The notes under the pieces were generated by a model. The model made no database searches and was not told the origin of the DNA. It saw only the letters and a program-made list of their open reading frames with translations. Positions 1 to 8,689 of a stretch of 64,000 bases of DNA are shown here, piece by piece (the first letter of the stretch is position 1; each line of letters opens with the position of its first letter). Source of the stretch: Arthrobacter pigmenti (GTDB lineage: Bacteria; Actinomycetota; Actinomycetes; Actinomycetales; Micrococcaceae). Position numbers and translations under genes: made by a program. The DNA is taken from positions 2,790,001-2,854,000 of the forward strand of contig NZ_JAATJL010000001.1 in the NCBI RefSeq assembly GCF_011927905.1, written 5' to 3'.

Positions 1-197
1 TGCCGCTGCTGGACCAGGTGGAGGACTTCGACGATGATGCCCAACGTGACCGCTACGTGTACCGGATCAGCGTCGGGTACCGGGAAGTCACGGTGACCGA
101 AAGCGCCGTTCAGGGGCCGTGGAAGGAGCTAGTTGAGCGCGTCAAGGATGAATCCGTTGCAGGGTCACAGGGTGCGGACTGGCGGGATGACGAGTAG
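1..197 (+). CDS. C-terminal end of an unknown protein (truncated by window edge)
   Basis: An open frame enters from the left edge and ends at a TAG at 195-197, followed at once by a second TAG. About 64 residues are visible. They are acidic and hydrophilic, with a DDD run near the start and an ending of WRDDE. No domain can be recognised. The frame has the codon-position composition of a high-GC coding region, so it is probably the 3' end of a real gene that begins upstream of the window. Confidence 0.5.
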   Translation, partial: PLLDQVEDFDDDAQRDRYVYRISVGYREVTVTESAVQGPWKELVERVKDESVAGSQGADWRDDE

Positions 198-305
198 TAG
201 CGGCCTGCCGTTTGGCCGGTTATGTTCGCCGGTCGTGCTCGTCGGTCATGGAGCGTGAGTGCCGTTGGGATGTTGTAGTGTTTATGGAGCGGTTCAGGCC
301 GCTGT

Positions 306-379
306 GCGGGCGTAGCTCAATGGTAGAGCGCTAGCTTCCCAAGCTCGATACGCGGGTTCGATTCCCGTCGCCCGCTCCA
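306..379 (+). tRNA. tRNA-Gly (anticodon CCC)
   Basis: A cloverleaf can be drawn. The 7-bp acceptor stem GCGGGCG (306-312) pairs with CGCCCGC (369-375), followed by discriminator T and an encoded CCA (377-379). The D arm is GCTC/GAGC. The anticodon loop TTCCCAA gives anticodon CCC, which reads GGG. The T arm is GCGGG-TTCGATT-CCCGT. The anticodon stem CTAGC/GCTCG holds one T-C mismatch. The acceptor and T-arm sequences fit bacterial tRNA-Gly. Confidence 0.95.
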
Positions 380-404
380 CGATTACTTGCATCAGCTCAG
401 GCAC

Positions 405-746
405 TCACTCAACTCCTGAGCGCGGCCCAAACATGATCACCGCAACACCCGCCACACAGATGGCGCACCCGATCACGTCCCAGCGGTCGGGGCGGAAGCC
501 GTCGAGCACCATCCCCCACACCAGCGATCCGACCACGAAGACGCCGCCGTAGGCTGCGAGAATGCGGCCAAAATTCGCATCCGGCTGCAGCGTAGCCACG
601 AAACCGTACGCGCCGAGGGCCATGACGCCGAGTCCCGCCCACCACCACGGCTGGCCCTCGCGGACGCTCTGCCAGATGAGCCAGGCGCCACCAATCTCAG
701 CCAGCGCGGCAACGGCGAACAGAACCACAACCAGGAGCACACTCAT
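405..746 (-). CDS. YnfA family (UPF0060) small membrane protein
   Basis: The 113-residue protein is almost entirely hydrophobic, with four predicted membrane helices, the topology and length of the YnfA/UPF0060 family. Family-like stretches are [14 protein letters not shown] in helix 1, [27 protein letters not shown] and the final helix near [15 protein letters not shown]. The frame is open further upstream, but the ATG at 746 is preferred: it has a GGTGAG ribosome site just upstream and gives the usual family length. YnfA proteins resemble SMR exporters; the role in this organism is not shown. It stands alone between the tRNA and a convergently placed MFS gene. Confidence 0.85.
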   Translation of the reverse strand: MSVLLVVVLFAVAALAEIGGAWLIWQSVREGQPWWWAGLGVMALGAYGFVATLQPDANFGRILAAYGGVFVVGSLVWGMVLDGFRPDRWDVIGCAICVAGVAVIMFGPRSGVE

Positions 747-899
747 GCAGCTCACCGTACGCGGCGACGGGACATCCACCGAACCCGCGCCAGCGGGATA
801 TCCCAGCGAAATCGGCGGTTCACCGGGATAGTCCGGACAGTCCCATTGAGAATCCGGGTTCGACGGGATATCCATCAAGTTCGCAGGAATGGGCCCGAA

Positions 900-2258
900 C
901 TAACCGGCCTGCACCTTCGGCACGATGGCAACCAGCCGGCGTCGTTCGTGTGGTGCCGGAGTCCACCGGAAGCGCACGGTGAGTTGGCCGCGCCGGGCAA
1001 GCACGACGGCGATAGCCCCTGCTGCGAGTACAGGCACGCCTCCCGCGATCAGCAGGGTAGTCTGCGCCCCGATGTTCTCGGCCAGCCAGCCAATCATCGG
1101 TCCGCCCACGGCCTGCCCTCCGATGAGGACCATCATGTAGAGGCTCATCACCCGGCCCCTGATCGCCACGTTCGTGGAAACCTGGACCAACTGGTTGGCG
1201 CCGGTGACGAACCAGAGACTTCCGACTCCGGCGAAGAACATCAGCACGGTGAAGGCGAACTGGTTCGGAACGTACGCAGCCAGTGCCATGAATCCGCCGA
1301 AGGCCGTCATACCGCCCAGCACGCCGCGAAGCCGAAGTTGTGTGCGCCGGGTGGAGGCGAGTGCACCCACAAGGGCTCCGGTTGCCAGCGCCGTGTTGAG
1401 CAGCCCGTAACCTCCGGCGCCGGAATGAAACACGCTGTCGGCAAAAGCTGCCATGAGCACTGGCGTGCTCAACGCGAAAATGGCCACGAAACCGGCGGCG
1501 ACCGTGCACCAGAGGATGGGCGGCTTGCTGACCAGATAGCGGGCGCCCTGCCGGAGCTGCCCCTTGGTCCTCGGCGCAGGTGCCACGGTGTTCAGCTGGT
1601 CGGTGCGAAGCCTGTACAGGGTGAACACCGTATAGGTGCAGGCAAGCGCGTTGATGGCGAACGCCCAGCCGCCGCCAACCGCCACGATGAGGATGCCGCT
1701 GACAGCAGGTCCGACCATGGCGCCGAGCTGGAAGACCGAGGAGTTGAGGCTGATCGCGTTGCGCAGGTAGGTGGGACCAACCAGGTCATTGACGAAGACC
1801 TGCCTTGCCGGAGCATCCACGACGGTAACGAGGCCGATCACAAAAGCGATGACGTAGACGTGCCACACCTGGATGAGTCCGGTGAGGGCCAGGACGGCCA
1901 TTGCCGTTGCCATGAGCGCGGCGATGCTTTGGGTGATGATGAGGAGCAGCCGCTTCGGATAGCGATCGGCCACCACCCCGCCCCACGGACCAAGCAGAAG
2001 CATGGGAGCGAACTGCAACGCCACAGTGATTCCAACGGCCGTGACGGAGCCGGAGAGCTGCAGAACCATCCAATCCTGGGCAATGCGCTGCATCCAGAGT
2101 GCGACGACAGCAACCAGGTGGGAGATTGCGAAGAGACGGAAGTTGGGGATTCGTAGGGAGATGAAGGTGTCGCGCCAGGCTGGGCGCTGTGTGGTTACGG
2201 GGATCGGTGCGGTCAGTGTGGGATCTCCGGCGGGCGCGGAGGGGGGTGGGGGTGCCAA
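900..2258 (-). CDS. MFS transporter (EntS/MFS_3-like)
   Basis: A 12-helix major facilitator of about 450 residues. Visible features are an N-terminal entry sequence FRLFAISHLVAVVALWMQRIA, the loop GVVADRYPKR after helix 2 (the GxxxDRxxRR-type motif A), and a second-half loop ARRTQLRLRG. This pattern fits the MFS_3/EntS-like exporters; the substrate cannot be read. A TTG at 2258 preceded by AGGAAG at a good distance is taken as start; an in-frame TTG at 2309 or GTG at 2303 would add about 15 residues but has no ribosome site. It is divergent from the LysR gene that probably controls it. Confidence 0.8.
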   Translation of the reverse strand: MAPPPPSAPAGDPTLTAPIPVTTQRPAWRDTFISLRIPNFRLFAISHLVAVVALWMQRIAQDWMVLQLSGSVTAVGITVALQFAPMLLLGPWGGVVADRYPKRLLLIITQSIAALMATAMAVLALTGLIQVWHVYVIAFVIGLVTVVDAPARQVFVNDLVGPTYLRNAISLNSSVFQLGAMVGPAVSGILIVAVGGGWAFAINALACTYTVFTLYRLRTDQLNTVAPAPRTKGQLRQGARYLVSKPPILWCTVAAGFVAIFALSTPVLMAAFADSVFHSGAGGYGLLNTALATGALVGALASTRRTQLRLRGVLGGMTAFGGFMALAAYVPNQFAFTVLMFFAGVGSLWFVTGANQLVQVSTNVAIRGRVMSLYMMVLIGGQAVGGPMIGWLAENIGAQTTLLIAGGVPVLAAGAIAVVLARRGQLTVRFRWTPAPHERRRLVAIVPKVQAG

Positions 2259-2397
2259 GGTGTCTTCCTGAATTGATGGGACTGTTACCTGATTGAGATG
2301 CACCTTCAACGCTAGCCATCACCGTGCGCATTCACGAAGCCTATTGAGACTATAAGTACTATTGAAGAACGTAATGACTCCCGTCGAAGGACAGTAA
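2259..2397. promoter_or_regulatory. divergent MFS/LysR intergenic region
   Basis: This short region separates two divergent genes, the usual place for a LysR-type operator. It is more AT-rich than its surroundings around 2340-2370 and holds a direct repeat CTATTGA at 2341-2347 and 2359-2365, with TATAAGTACTAT between. A GAAGGAC ribosome site lies just before the GTG start of the LysR gene. Binding by the LysR protein is inference. Confidence 0.35.
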
Positions 2398-3258
2398 GTG
2401 TTCGATTCCCTACAGCTCAAGACGTTCCTTGCCGTCGCTGAGACCCAGAGCTTCACCGGTGCGGCGACCCAACTGGGCCTCAGTCAGCCGACCGTCAGCC
2501 AGCATGTGCGCAAACTGGAGAAGGCAGCCGGACGGATGCTGATTGCGCGCGACACCCGTGAGGTTCGCCTGACCGACAACGGCGATGCCATGGCAGGTTT
2601 CGCACGGACCATCCTCGCCGCGCAGGAACAGGCACTCAGCTATTTCTCCGGCTCCGCAATGCGCGGCCGGCTGCGATTCGGTGTGGCCGATGACCTCGCC
2701 ATCACGCAACTCCCCCGCATCCTCCGCCACTTCCGGCAGCTCTATCCACAGATCAACCTCGAACTCACCGTCTCCCAGAGCCCTCCCCTCCTGCGCAGGC
2801 TGCGGGCGGGGCAGCTCGACCTTATTTTCATCAAGTACATGACCGGCACGGGCGAAGGCACCCTTGTCCAGCGCGATCGTCTCGTCTGGGCGGGCCACGG
2901 AAAAACAACGCTCGACGACGGCGCCCCGGTCCCCCTGATCGCCTACCAGGCGCCGAGCCTGAGCCGGCAGATGGCGATCGATGCGCTCGAGCGGGCGGGC
3001 AGGACCTGGCGGATCACCTGCAACACCCGTGAAATCAACGGGGTCCTCGCTGCTGCGCGGGCGGGAATCGGGCTGGCGGTCTTTCCGCAATCACTCATCC
3101 CCGAGGACCTGGTGCAGGTCACCAACCGGTTTGACCTGCCGACCCTCGGCGACGTCGACTTCACGCTGCTCAGCAACCCGCTGGCTAACCAGGAACTGGT
3201 CGAGGCGCTGAGCTCGGCGATCCTCGGCCGGGCGCTGCGAAAGGCACCGGACGCGTAG
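2398..3258 (+). CDS. LysR family transcriptional regulator
   Basis: A 286-residue protein with the LysR layout: an N-terminal winged helix-turn-helix ([19 protein letters not shown] through [18 protein letters not shown], residues about 5-45), a linker helix, then a two-lobed effector-binding domain beginning near [13 protein letters not shown]. Start is GTG at 2398 with GAAGGAC upstream. The divergent position suggests that it controls the MFS exporter at 900-2258 in response to a small molecule, which is the common arrangement; the inducer cannot be read from the sequence. Confidence 0.9.
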   Translation: MFDSLQLKTFLAVAETQSFTGAATQLGLSQPTVSQHVRKLEKAAGRMLIARDTREVRLTDNGDAMAGFARTILAAQEQALSYFSGSAMRGRLRFGVADDLAITQLPRILRHFRQLYPQINLELTVSQSPPLLRRLRAGQLDLIFIKYMTGTGEGTLVQRDRLVWAGHGKTTLDDGAPVPLIAYQAPSLSRQMAIDALERAGRTWRITCNTREINGVLAAARAGIGLAVFPQSLIPEDLVQVTNRFDLPTLGDVDFTLLSNPLANQELVEALSSAILGRALRKAPDA

Positions 3259-3320
3259 GCGGATTGGCGTGCTCAACCCCACATGGCAGCACGGGAGGGG
3301 CAAGCGTAGACTGGACGCTG

Positions 3321-3749
3321 ATGAATCGCACAATGTTCAAGTCCAAAATCCACCGCGCAACGGTCACCCACGCAGATCTGCACTACGTGGGTTCAGTAAC
3401 CGTTGACCTGGACCTGCTTGAGGCAGCGGATATCCTGCCCGGCGAGATGGTCTCGATTGTGGACGTCACCAACGGCGCGCGGCTGGAAACGTACACCATC
3501 GCGGGTGAGCGCGGCTCGGGCGTCCTTGGCATCAACGGGCCGGCAGCCCATCTGGTCCATCAGGGTGACACGGTCATCCTGATCACCTATGCGGCAATGA
3601 CCACCGAAGAGGCACACGCGTACACACCCACGATCGTGCACGTGGATTCGAACAACCGGATCATCGAACTCGGTAATGATCCCGCTGAGGGCCTCACGGA
3701 GGGCCTTGAACGTCCACCGTTCGCGCTGAACAACGCAGCGCTTCTCTAG
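3321..3749 (+). CDS. panD: aspartate 1-decarboxylase (proenzyme)
   Basis: Makes beta-alanine from L-aspartate for pantothenate and coenzyme A synthesis. The N-terminus [20 protein letters not shown], the [14 protein letters not shown] segment with the G-S self-cleavage site that generates the pyruvoyl group (about residue 25), and the later [12 protein letters not shown] and VILITYA segments are all typical of PanD. Length is 142 residues. The frame extends upstream, but ATG 3321 matches the family N-terminus. It appears monocistronic and ends before a strong hairpin. No other pan genes are nearby. Confidence 0.95.
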   Translation: MNRTMFKSKIHRATVTHADLHYVGSVTVDLDLLEAADILPGEMVSIVDVTNGARLETYTIAGERGSGVLGINGPAAHLVHQGDTVILITYAAMTTEEAHAYTPTIVHVDSNNRIIELGNDPAEGLTEGLERPPFALNNAALL

Positions 3750-3770
3750 CTCCCGCAACCACCTTCCTGC

Positions 3771-3805
3771 ACAAGCGGGTCCGCGCATACTGCGGACTCG
3801 CTTGT
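3771..3805 (+). terminator. hairpin after panD
   Basis: Arms at 3771-3784 (ACAAGCGGGTCCGC) and 3792-3805 pair at 13 of 14 positions around a 7-nt loop, 21 nt after the panD stop. It is followed by a short T-rich stretch (CTTCGTTAT), consistent with a rho-independent terminator. Confidence 0.75.
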
Positions 3806-3971
3806 CTTCGTTATACCTCCCGCCGAACGCTTCCCAGGCGCGCCAACCACGTCCTAGCGAATTGTCCACTCAAGGCATATGGTCAGGAAGACAAGTATGC
3901 TTCCGGTCCCAGCGACTGCATCAGTCCCAGGGCCGCAGGCTGGCAAGGCTCGATGTGGAGGCGAGGTACGT

Positions 3972-5309
3972 ATGCCGGGAAATCGCGGGACCCGCAAGGG
4001 TATGAGGCAGGAAAAGAACCGGACCAGGAGGCGGCCGGGTGCGGTTGCGGCGGCGTCGCTCGGGCTCGCTTCGCTCCTGCTGAGCGGATGCGGACCAGCG
4101 AATTCCGGTGTCCCGACGCTCACCTGGTATATCAATCCCGACGCCGGCGGGCAGGCTGCGATTGCCCAGCTCTGCACCGAGCAGGCCAATGGCGAATACC
4201 GGATCGAAACGTCCCTCCTTCCGAACGACGCCGCAGCGCAGCGCGAACAACTGGCGCGTAGGCTCGCGGCCGGCGATGACTCGCTGGACATCATGAGCAT
4301 CGACCCGCCGTTCGTACCCGAGCTGGCAACGTTCCTTGCGCCCGTTCCCGAGGAAACGGCTCAGGCCACCACGGAGAACACCCTCGAGGGCGCACTGCAG
4401 GGTGCGATGTACGAAGACGAATTGGTCACCGTACCGTTCTGGGCGAACACGCAGATCCTCTGGTACCGGGAGTCCGTTGCCGAGGAAGCAGGACTGGACA
4501 TGTCGCAGCCTGTGACCTGGGATCAGCTGATGGAAGTTGCCGCCGCACAGGATGTGGAATTGGGTGTGCAGGGCTCGCAGGCGGAGTCAATGACGGTCTG
4601 GATCAACTCGTTGATCGAATCGGCTGGCGGCACCATCCTCGAGAACCCTGAAGCGGAGGCTGATGAGATCGAGCTTGGCCTGGTGAGCGACGCCGGCCGC
4701 GAGGCGGCACGCATCATCGGAACCATTGGCGACGAGGGCCTTGGCGGCCCAGGCCTCGCGACGTCCACGGAGAATACGTCGCTGACCCTCTTCCAGGGCG
4801 AGAGCGGATCCTTCATGGTCAACTATCCGTTCGTCTGGCCTGCAACGCAGGGAGCTGTGGAGGACGGCACATTGGACCAGTCGGTCCTGGACGACATCGG
4901 TTGGGCCCTGTATCCGCGGGTCTCCGAGGATACGGAGACAGCCCCGCCGCTGGGTGGGATCAACCTCGGGGTCGGCGCGGGAAGTGACAACCCCGAACTG
5001 GCGTACCAGGCCATCGAGTGCATCGTGCAGCCCGAGAACCAGACGGAGTACTTCCTCACCAACGGAAACCCGCCCTCGAACTCGGAAGCATACGAGGATC
5101 CGCGGATTGAAGAACAGTTCCCCATGGCTGACACCATCCGCGAATCGCTCGAAATCGCAGCACCCCGTCCGCAGACCCCCTTCTACAACGAGATCTCCAG
5201 CGGCCTGCAGCAAACCTGGACTCCGCCCGATGAGGTGGATCCGGAAACCACACCGGAGGAATCGGCGGAGTTCATCACCGCTGTGCTGAGAGGGGAGAGA
5301 CTGCTGTGA
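3972..5309 (+). CDS. lpqY: trehalose ABC transporter substrate-binding lipoprotein LpqY
   Basis: A lipoprotein of about 445 residues: basic N-terminus with RRRPGAV, a hydrophobic stretch, and lipobox LLSGC. The mature part follows mycobacterial LpqY closely in recalled motifs: LARRLAAGDDSLDIMSID, QILWYRES, a WINSLIESAGGTIL segment, MVNYPFVW, GGINLGVG, and PMADTIRESLEIAAPRPQTP near the C-terminus followed by DEVDPETT. LpqY-SugABC imports trehalose. ATG 3972 has GGAGGCGAGG upstream; an ATG at 4002 is an alternative. The stop overlaps the GTG of the next permease by 4 bp, so the genes are one operon. Confidence 0.88.
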   Translation: MPGNRGTRKGMRQEKNRTRRRPGAVAAASLGLASLLLSGCGPANSGVPTLTWYINPDAGGQAAIAQLCTEQANGEYRIETSLLPNDAAAQREQLARRLAAGDDSLDIMSIDPPFVPELATFLAPVPEETAQATTENTLEGALQGAMYEDELVTVPFWANTQILWYRESVAEEAGLDMSQPVTWDQLMEVAAAQDVELGVQGSQAESMTVWINSLIESAGGTILENPEAEADEIELGLVSDAGREAARIIGTIGDEGLGGPGLATSTENTSLTLFQGESGSFMVNYPFVWPATQGAVEDGTLDQSVLDDIGWALYPRVSEDTETAPPLGGINLGVGAGSDNPELAYQAIECIVQPENQTEYFLTNGNPPSNSEAYEDPRIEEQFPMADTIRESLEIAAPRPQTPFYNEISSGLQQTWTPPDEVDPETTPEESAEFITAVLRGERLL

Positions 5310-6277
5310 CCAGCACGATCACCAAAAACCCGAAGGCCATGAAAGCCAACGGCAAGAACAACCGCAACAACGACTACAGCGACCGTGCCAGGGCGGAACG
5401 CCGGCTGGGCTGGATGCTCGCCGGTCCGGCATTCATCATTATGCTCGCGGTGACCCTGTATCCGATCCTGCAGGCATTCTTCGATTCGCTCTACGCGTTC
5501 CGTCTGACGGCACCGGATGAGCGCGAATTCATCCTCCTGCAGAACTACGTGACAATCCTCAGCGACCCGGTGTGGTGGCGCGACCTCTGGACCACTGTCC
5601 TGATCACCATCGTGACCGTCGCCGTCGAACTGGTGCTCGGCTTCGCGCTGGCGCTGGTGATGCACCGGGCACTCAAGGCAGTGCGCGGCTGGCTACGGAC
5701 CGCCATCCTGGTGCCCTACGGCATCATCACCGTGGTCTCGGCATATGCATGGTTCTACGCCTTCGACATCAGCTCGGGCTATGTGAATAGCTGGTTCGAC
5801 TGGGTCCCCGGGATTGACCAGGACCTTAACTGGTTCGCCCAGGCGAGCACCGCGTTACCGGTGATTATGGCCTCTGAGATCTGGAAGACCACGCCCTTCA
5901 TCTCGCTCCTTCTGCTGGCTGGCCTCGCACAGGTTCCGGATGAACTGACGGAAGCCGCCAAGGTGGACGGCGCCACATGGTGGGAGCAGATGCGCAAGGT
6001 CATCATCCCGAACATGAAGGCGGCGATCATGGTCGCTGTCCTGTTCAGGGCCCTGGACGCGTTCCGAATATTCGACAACGTGTTCATCATGACCAATGGC
6101 CAATATGGCACCGAAGTGCTCTCATTACTCGCCTATCGGACGTCCATCACCAGGTTGGAAATAGGCCTCGGTTCAGCGGTTTCGGTTCTGCTCTTCGTCT
6201 GCGTGCTCTTGATCAGCTTCGTAGCGATCAAGGTGTTCAAGGTTGACCTCGCCGGAACGACAGGAGGAAAGCGATGA
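5306..6277 (+). CDS. sugA: trehalose ABC transporter permease SugA
   Basis: A 323-residue MalF-type inner-membrane permease with about six helices after a basic cytoplasmic N-terminus rich in Asn/Lys. The EAA loop that contacts the ATPase is visible as TEAAKVDGATWWEQMRKV near residue 215. It starts at GTG 5306 overlapping the lpqY stop by 4 bp and overlaps sugB by 4 bp (ATGA), so translational coupling is likely. It pairs with SugB to form the channel for the sugar delivered by LpqY. Assignment to trehalose rests on the LpqY identity. Confidence 0.87.
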   Translation: MTSTITKNPKAMKANGKNNRNNDYSDRARAERRLGWMLAGPAFIIMLAVTLYPILQAFFDSLYAFRLTAPDEREFILLQNYVTILSDPVWWRDLWTTVLITIVTVAVELVLGFALALVMHRALKAVRGWLRTAILVPYGIITVVSAYAWFYAFDISSGYVNSWFDWVPGIDQDLNWFAQASTALPVIMASEIWKTTPFISLLLLAGLAQVPDELTEAAKVDGATWWEQMRKVIIPNMKAAIMVAVLFRALDAFRIFDNVFIMTNGQYGTEVLSLLAYRTSITRLEIGLGSAVSVLLFVCVLLISFVAIKVFKVDLAGTTGGKR

Positions 6278-7119
6278 AATCGACCGGCCGCGAAAAGCTC
6301 TGGTGGACAATCATCTCCATTGCGGTTCTGATCTACGCGCTCTTCCCTGTGGCATCGATCTTCGCCACCTCGTTCAAATCGGCGGGCGATCTCACCAACG
6401 GCAACTTCCTCCCCTCCCCCGGCGCTGCCACGCTGGACAATTACGAGCAGATCCTGGTCGGTGACGCACAGGAACTGTTCCTCACCGCGCTCTGGAACTC
6501 GATAGGTATCTCGCTGATCGCAACGGCCATCGCCGTCGTGCTGGCCACCCTGTGCGCCTACGCGATTGCGCGGCTCGAATTTCCCGGCAAAAAAGTCATC
6601 CTGACGACGGCGCTGGCCGTGTCGATCTTCCCGGTCATCTCCATCGTGACGCCGCTGTTCAACCTGTGGCGGAACATCGGTCTCTACGACACGTGGATCG
6701 GCCTCATCATTCCGTACCTATCGCTGACCCTGCCGATCTCCATCTGGACGCTGGCGGCGTTCTTCCGCCAGATCCCCTGGGAACTCGAGCAAGCCGCACA
6801 GGTTGACGGCGCCACCACCTGGCAGGCGTTCCGGAAGGCGATCGTGCCGCTTGCCGCACCGGGCGTATTTACGACGGCGATTATCGCCTTCTTCATCGCC
6901 TGGAACGACTTCGTGTACGGCATTTCGCTCACGTCTACGGAAGCCGCCCGGCCGGTTCCTGCGGCCCTTGCGTTCTTCACCGGGGCCTCGCAGTTCGAGT
7001 CTCCAACCGGCGCCATCTCGGCGGCGGCAATCATTGTGACCATACCGGTTGTGCTGCTGGTGTTGCTGTTCCAGCGGCAGATCGTTTCAGGCCTTACCCA
7101 GGGCGCAGTCAAGGGCTGA
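6274..7119 (+). CDS. sugB: trehalose ABC transporter permease SugB
   Basis: A 281-residue MalG-type permease with six predicted helices and the EAA loop LEQAAQVDGATTWQAFRKAI near residue 170. The C-terminal helix TIPVVLLVLLFQRQIVSGLTQGAVKG has the ending typical of MalG-type subunits (GLTxGAVKG). ATG 6274 overlaps the SugA stop by 4 bp. 36 bp separate it from the ATPase gene, with an AAGGAAGAGG ribosome site in the gap. It forms the membrane channel with SugA. Confidence 0.87.
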   Translation: MKSTGREKLWWTIISIAVLIYALFPVASIFATSFKSAGDLTNGNFLPSPGAATLDNYEQILVGDAQELFLTALWNSIGISLIATAIAVVLATLCAYAIARLEFPGKKVILTTALAVSIFPVISIVTPLFNLWRNIGLYDTWIGLIIPYLSLTLPISIWTLAAFFRQIPWELEQAAQVDGATTWQAFRKAIVPLAAPGVFTTAIIAFFIAWNDFVYGISLTSTEAARPVPAALAFFTGASQFESPTGAISAAAIIVTIPVVLLVLLFQRQIVSGLTQGAVKG

Positions 7120-7155
7120 GACCCGAAGAAACTGAAGGAAGAGGACCAGAAGAAC

Positions 7156-8457
7156 ATGGCTTCGATAACGCTGAAGAACCTCGTCAAGAAGTACGGTGAC
7201 GGTTTTCCTGCCGTCAATGACATCAGTATCGACATTGAGGACGGCGAGTTCATCATCCTGGTCGGCCCGTCCGGCTGCGGAAAGTCCACCCTGCTGCGCA
7301 TGATCGTAGGCCTGGAGGACATCACCTCCGGTGACCTCTACATCAATGAGGAGCGGGTCAACTCCAAGGCACCACGTGACCGCAACCTGGCCATGGTGTT
7401 CCAGAACTATGCGCTGTACCCGCATTTGACGGTGTTCGAGAACATCGCGTTCCCGTTGCGCCTCGCGAAGGGCAAGCACAGCGAGGACCAGGTGCAGAAG
7501 CTCGTCACGGAGGCGGCTGCCACACTGGAATTGACCGATCACCTGCAGCGGAAACCCGCCAACCTTTCCGGCGGCCAGCGGCAGCGCGTGGCGATGGGCC
7601 GGGCGATTGTGCGGCAGGCGGACGCGTTCCTCTTCGACGAGCCGCTTTCCAACCTGGACGCGAAGCTGCGCGGGCAGATGCGTTCGGAGATCTCGCAGAT
7701 GCAGCGCCGCCTGGGCACCACCTCGGTTTACGTTACTCACGACCAGACCGAGGCCATGACCCTTGGTGACCGCGTTGCTGTCCTGAAGAAGGGCGAGCTC
7801 CAACAGATTGCCTCTCCGCGGGAACTCTACGAACAGCCCGTGAACCTGTTTGTTGCCGGGTTCATCGGATCGCCTTCGATGAACTTCCTCCCCGCGACGA
7901 TCGAGAACGGGAAGCTGCAGACGTCCCTCGGCGAACTGGACATTCCCGAGGATCGCGCTGCAAAGGCTGAGGGCCGCAAGGTGGTCCTGGTGGGTGTCAG
8001 GCCGGAGTTCTTCGAGGACGCGAAACTGGTGGATGATGCGAAGAAGCCGCACGGATCCACCTTCACGGCTACGCTCACCCACACCGAGTGGCTGGGCAAC
8101 GAGCAGTACGGGTACATCAATTTCGACCCGTCGCCCGAGGTCCGGGAGCTCCTCAACAACCTCGCGCGCGAAATGGATGCCGACGAGCTCAGGCCCCAGG
8201 TGGTGGTCACGCTCGACGCCGCAAGCCGTATCCGTGGCGGACGGGAGTCGGAGATCTGGGTGGACACCCGCAAGCTCCACCTGTTCGATGCCGAAACCGG
8301 TGAGAACCTCACGCGGGACGCCGAAGCGGGCGCCGCGCTGACGGCTGAGGCCAATGAGGAACGGGCTGAGGAGATCGCGAACGCACGAGCGGCCGACGAC
8401 GAAGCCCGCGCCGGCAACAGCGCCGCCGACGGCGGGAGCCACGCCGCCGCCAGCTGA
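7156..8457 (+). CDS. sugC: ABC transporter ATPase SugC (UgpC/MsmK type)
   Basis: A 433-residue ATPase that powers sugar import. Walker A GPSGCGKST is at residues 37-45, the signature LSGGQ at 137-141, Walker B AFLFDE at 157-162, followed by the D-loop and a switch His in VTHDQTEAM. The C-terminal part has the OB-fold (TOBE) regulatory domain of the MalK/UgpC group. The last roughly 45 residues are an Ala/Glu-rich low-complexity tail that usual SugC proteins lack. The importer at 34-38 kb has no ATPase, so SugC may also serve it; this is inference from families with shared ATPases such as MsiK. Confidence 0.9.
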   Translation: MASITLKNLVKKYGDGFPAVNDISIDIEDGEFIILVGPSGCGKSTLLRMIVGLEDITSGDLYINEERVNSKAPRDRNLAMVFQNYALYPHLTVFENIAFPLRLAKGKHSEDQVQKLVTEAAATLELTDHLQRKPANLSGGQRQRVAMGRAIVRQADAFLFDEPLSNLDAKLRGQMRSEISQMQRRLGTTSVYVTHDQTEAMTLGDRVAVLKKGELQQIASPRELYEQPVNLFVAGFIGSPSMNFLPATIENGKLQTSLGELDIPEDRAAKAEGRKVVLVGVRPEFFEDAKLVDDAKKPHGSTFTATLTHTEWLGNEQYGYINFDPSPEVRELLNNLAREMDADELRPQVVVTLDAASRIRGGRESEIWVDTRKLHLFDAETGENLTRDAEAGAALTAEANEERAEEIANARAADDEARAGNSAADGGSHAAAS

Positions 8458-8578
8458 GGAACGCGGGGTACCCGCACGAGCGGAGCGAGTGCGGGGAATT
8501 TCCGACGCGCTAGGAACGCGGGGTACCCGCGCGAGCGGAGCGAGTGGGGGGAAGTTCCGACGCGCTAGGAACGCGGGG
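8458..8578. repeat. 55-bp tandem repeat downstream of sugC
   Basis: Unit 1 (8458-8512) and unit 2 (8513-8567) begin GGAACGCGGGGTACCCGC and differ at only a few positions; a third copy is cut off after 11 bases (8568-8578). Each unit contains an imperfect palindrome around CGAGCGGAGCGAG. It starts directly after the sugC stop codon and precedes the long hairpin. Confidence 0.85.
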
Positions 8579-8592
8579 CGCGAGACCAGCGC

Positions 8593-8647
8593 CAAACAAA
8601 CGACGACGCCGGCACCCAACCTGGGTGCCGGCGTCGTCGTTTGTTTG
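8593..8647. terminator. 26-bp perfect hairpin, probable bidirectional terminator
   Basis: Arms 8593-8618 and 8622-8647 are exact reverse complements (26 bp) around a 3-nt ACC loop. The stem is GC-rich in the middle and ends CAAACAAA / TTTGTTTG, so each strand gives a stem closing in a T-rich side. It lies between sugC and the HerA-like gene and would stop sugC readthrough. Confidence 0.85.
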
Positions 8648-8689
8648 TAGTTCCAGACGCCCCTTGAACTACGTGTGTACGCTGTGACC

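Noticed and set aside
846-2156. Long open frame (436 codons) on the plus strand over the MFS gene
   Set aside because: Antisense to a clear MFS protein; composition is Arg/Asp/His-rich without domain text, a typical shadow in high-GC DNA.
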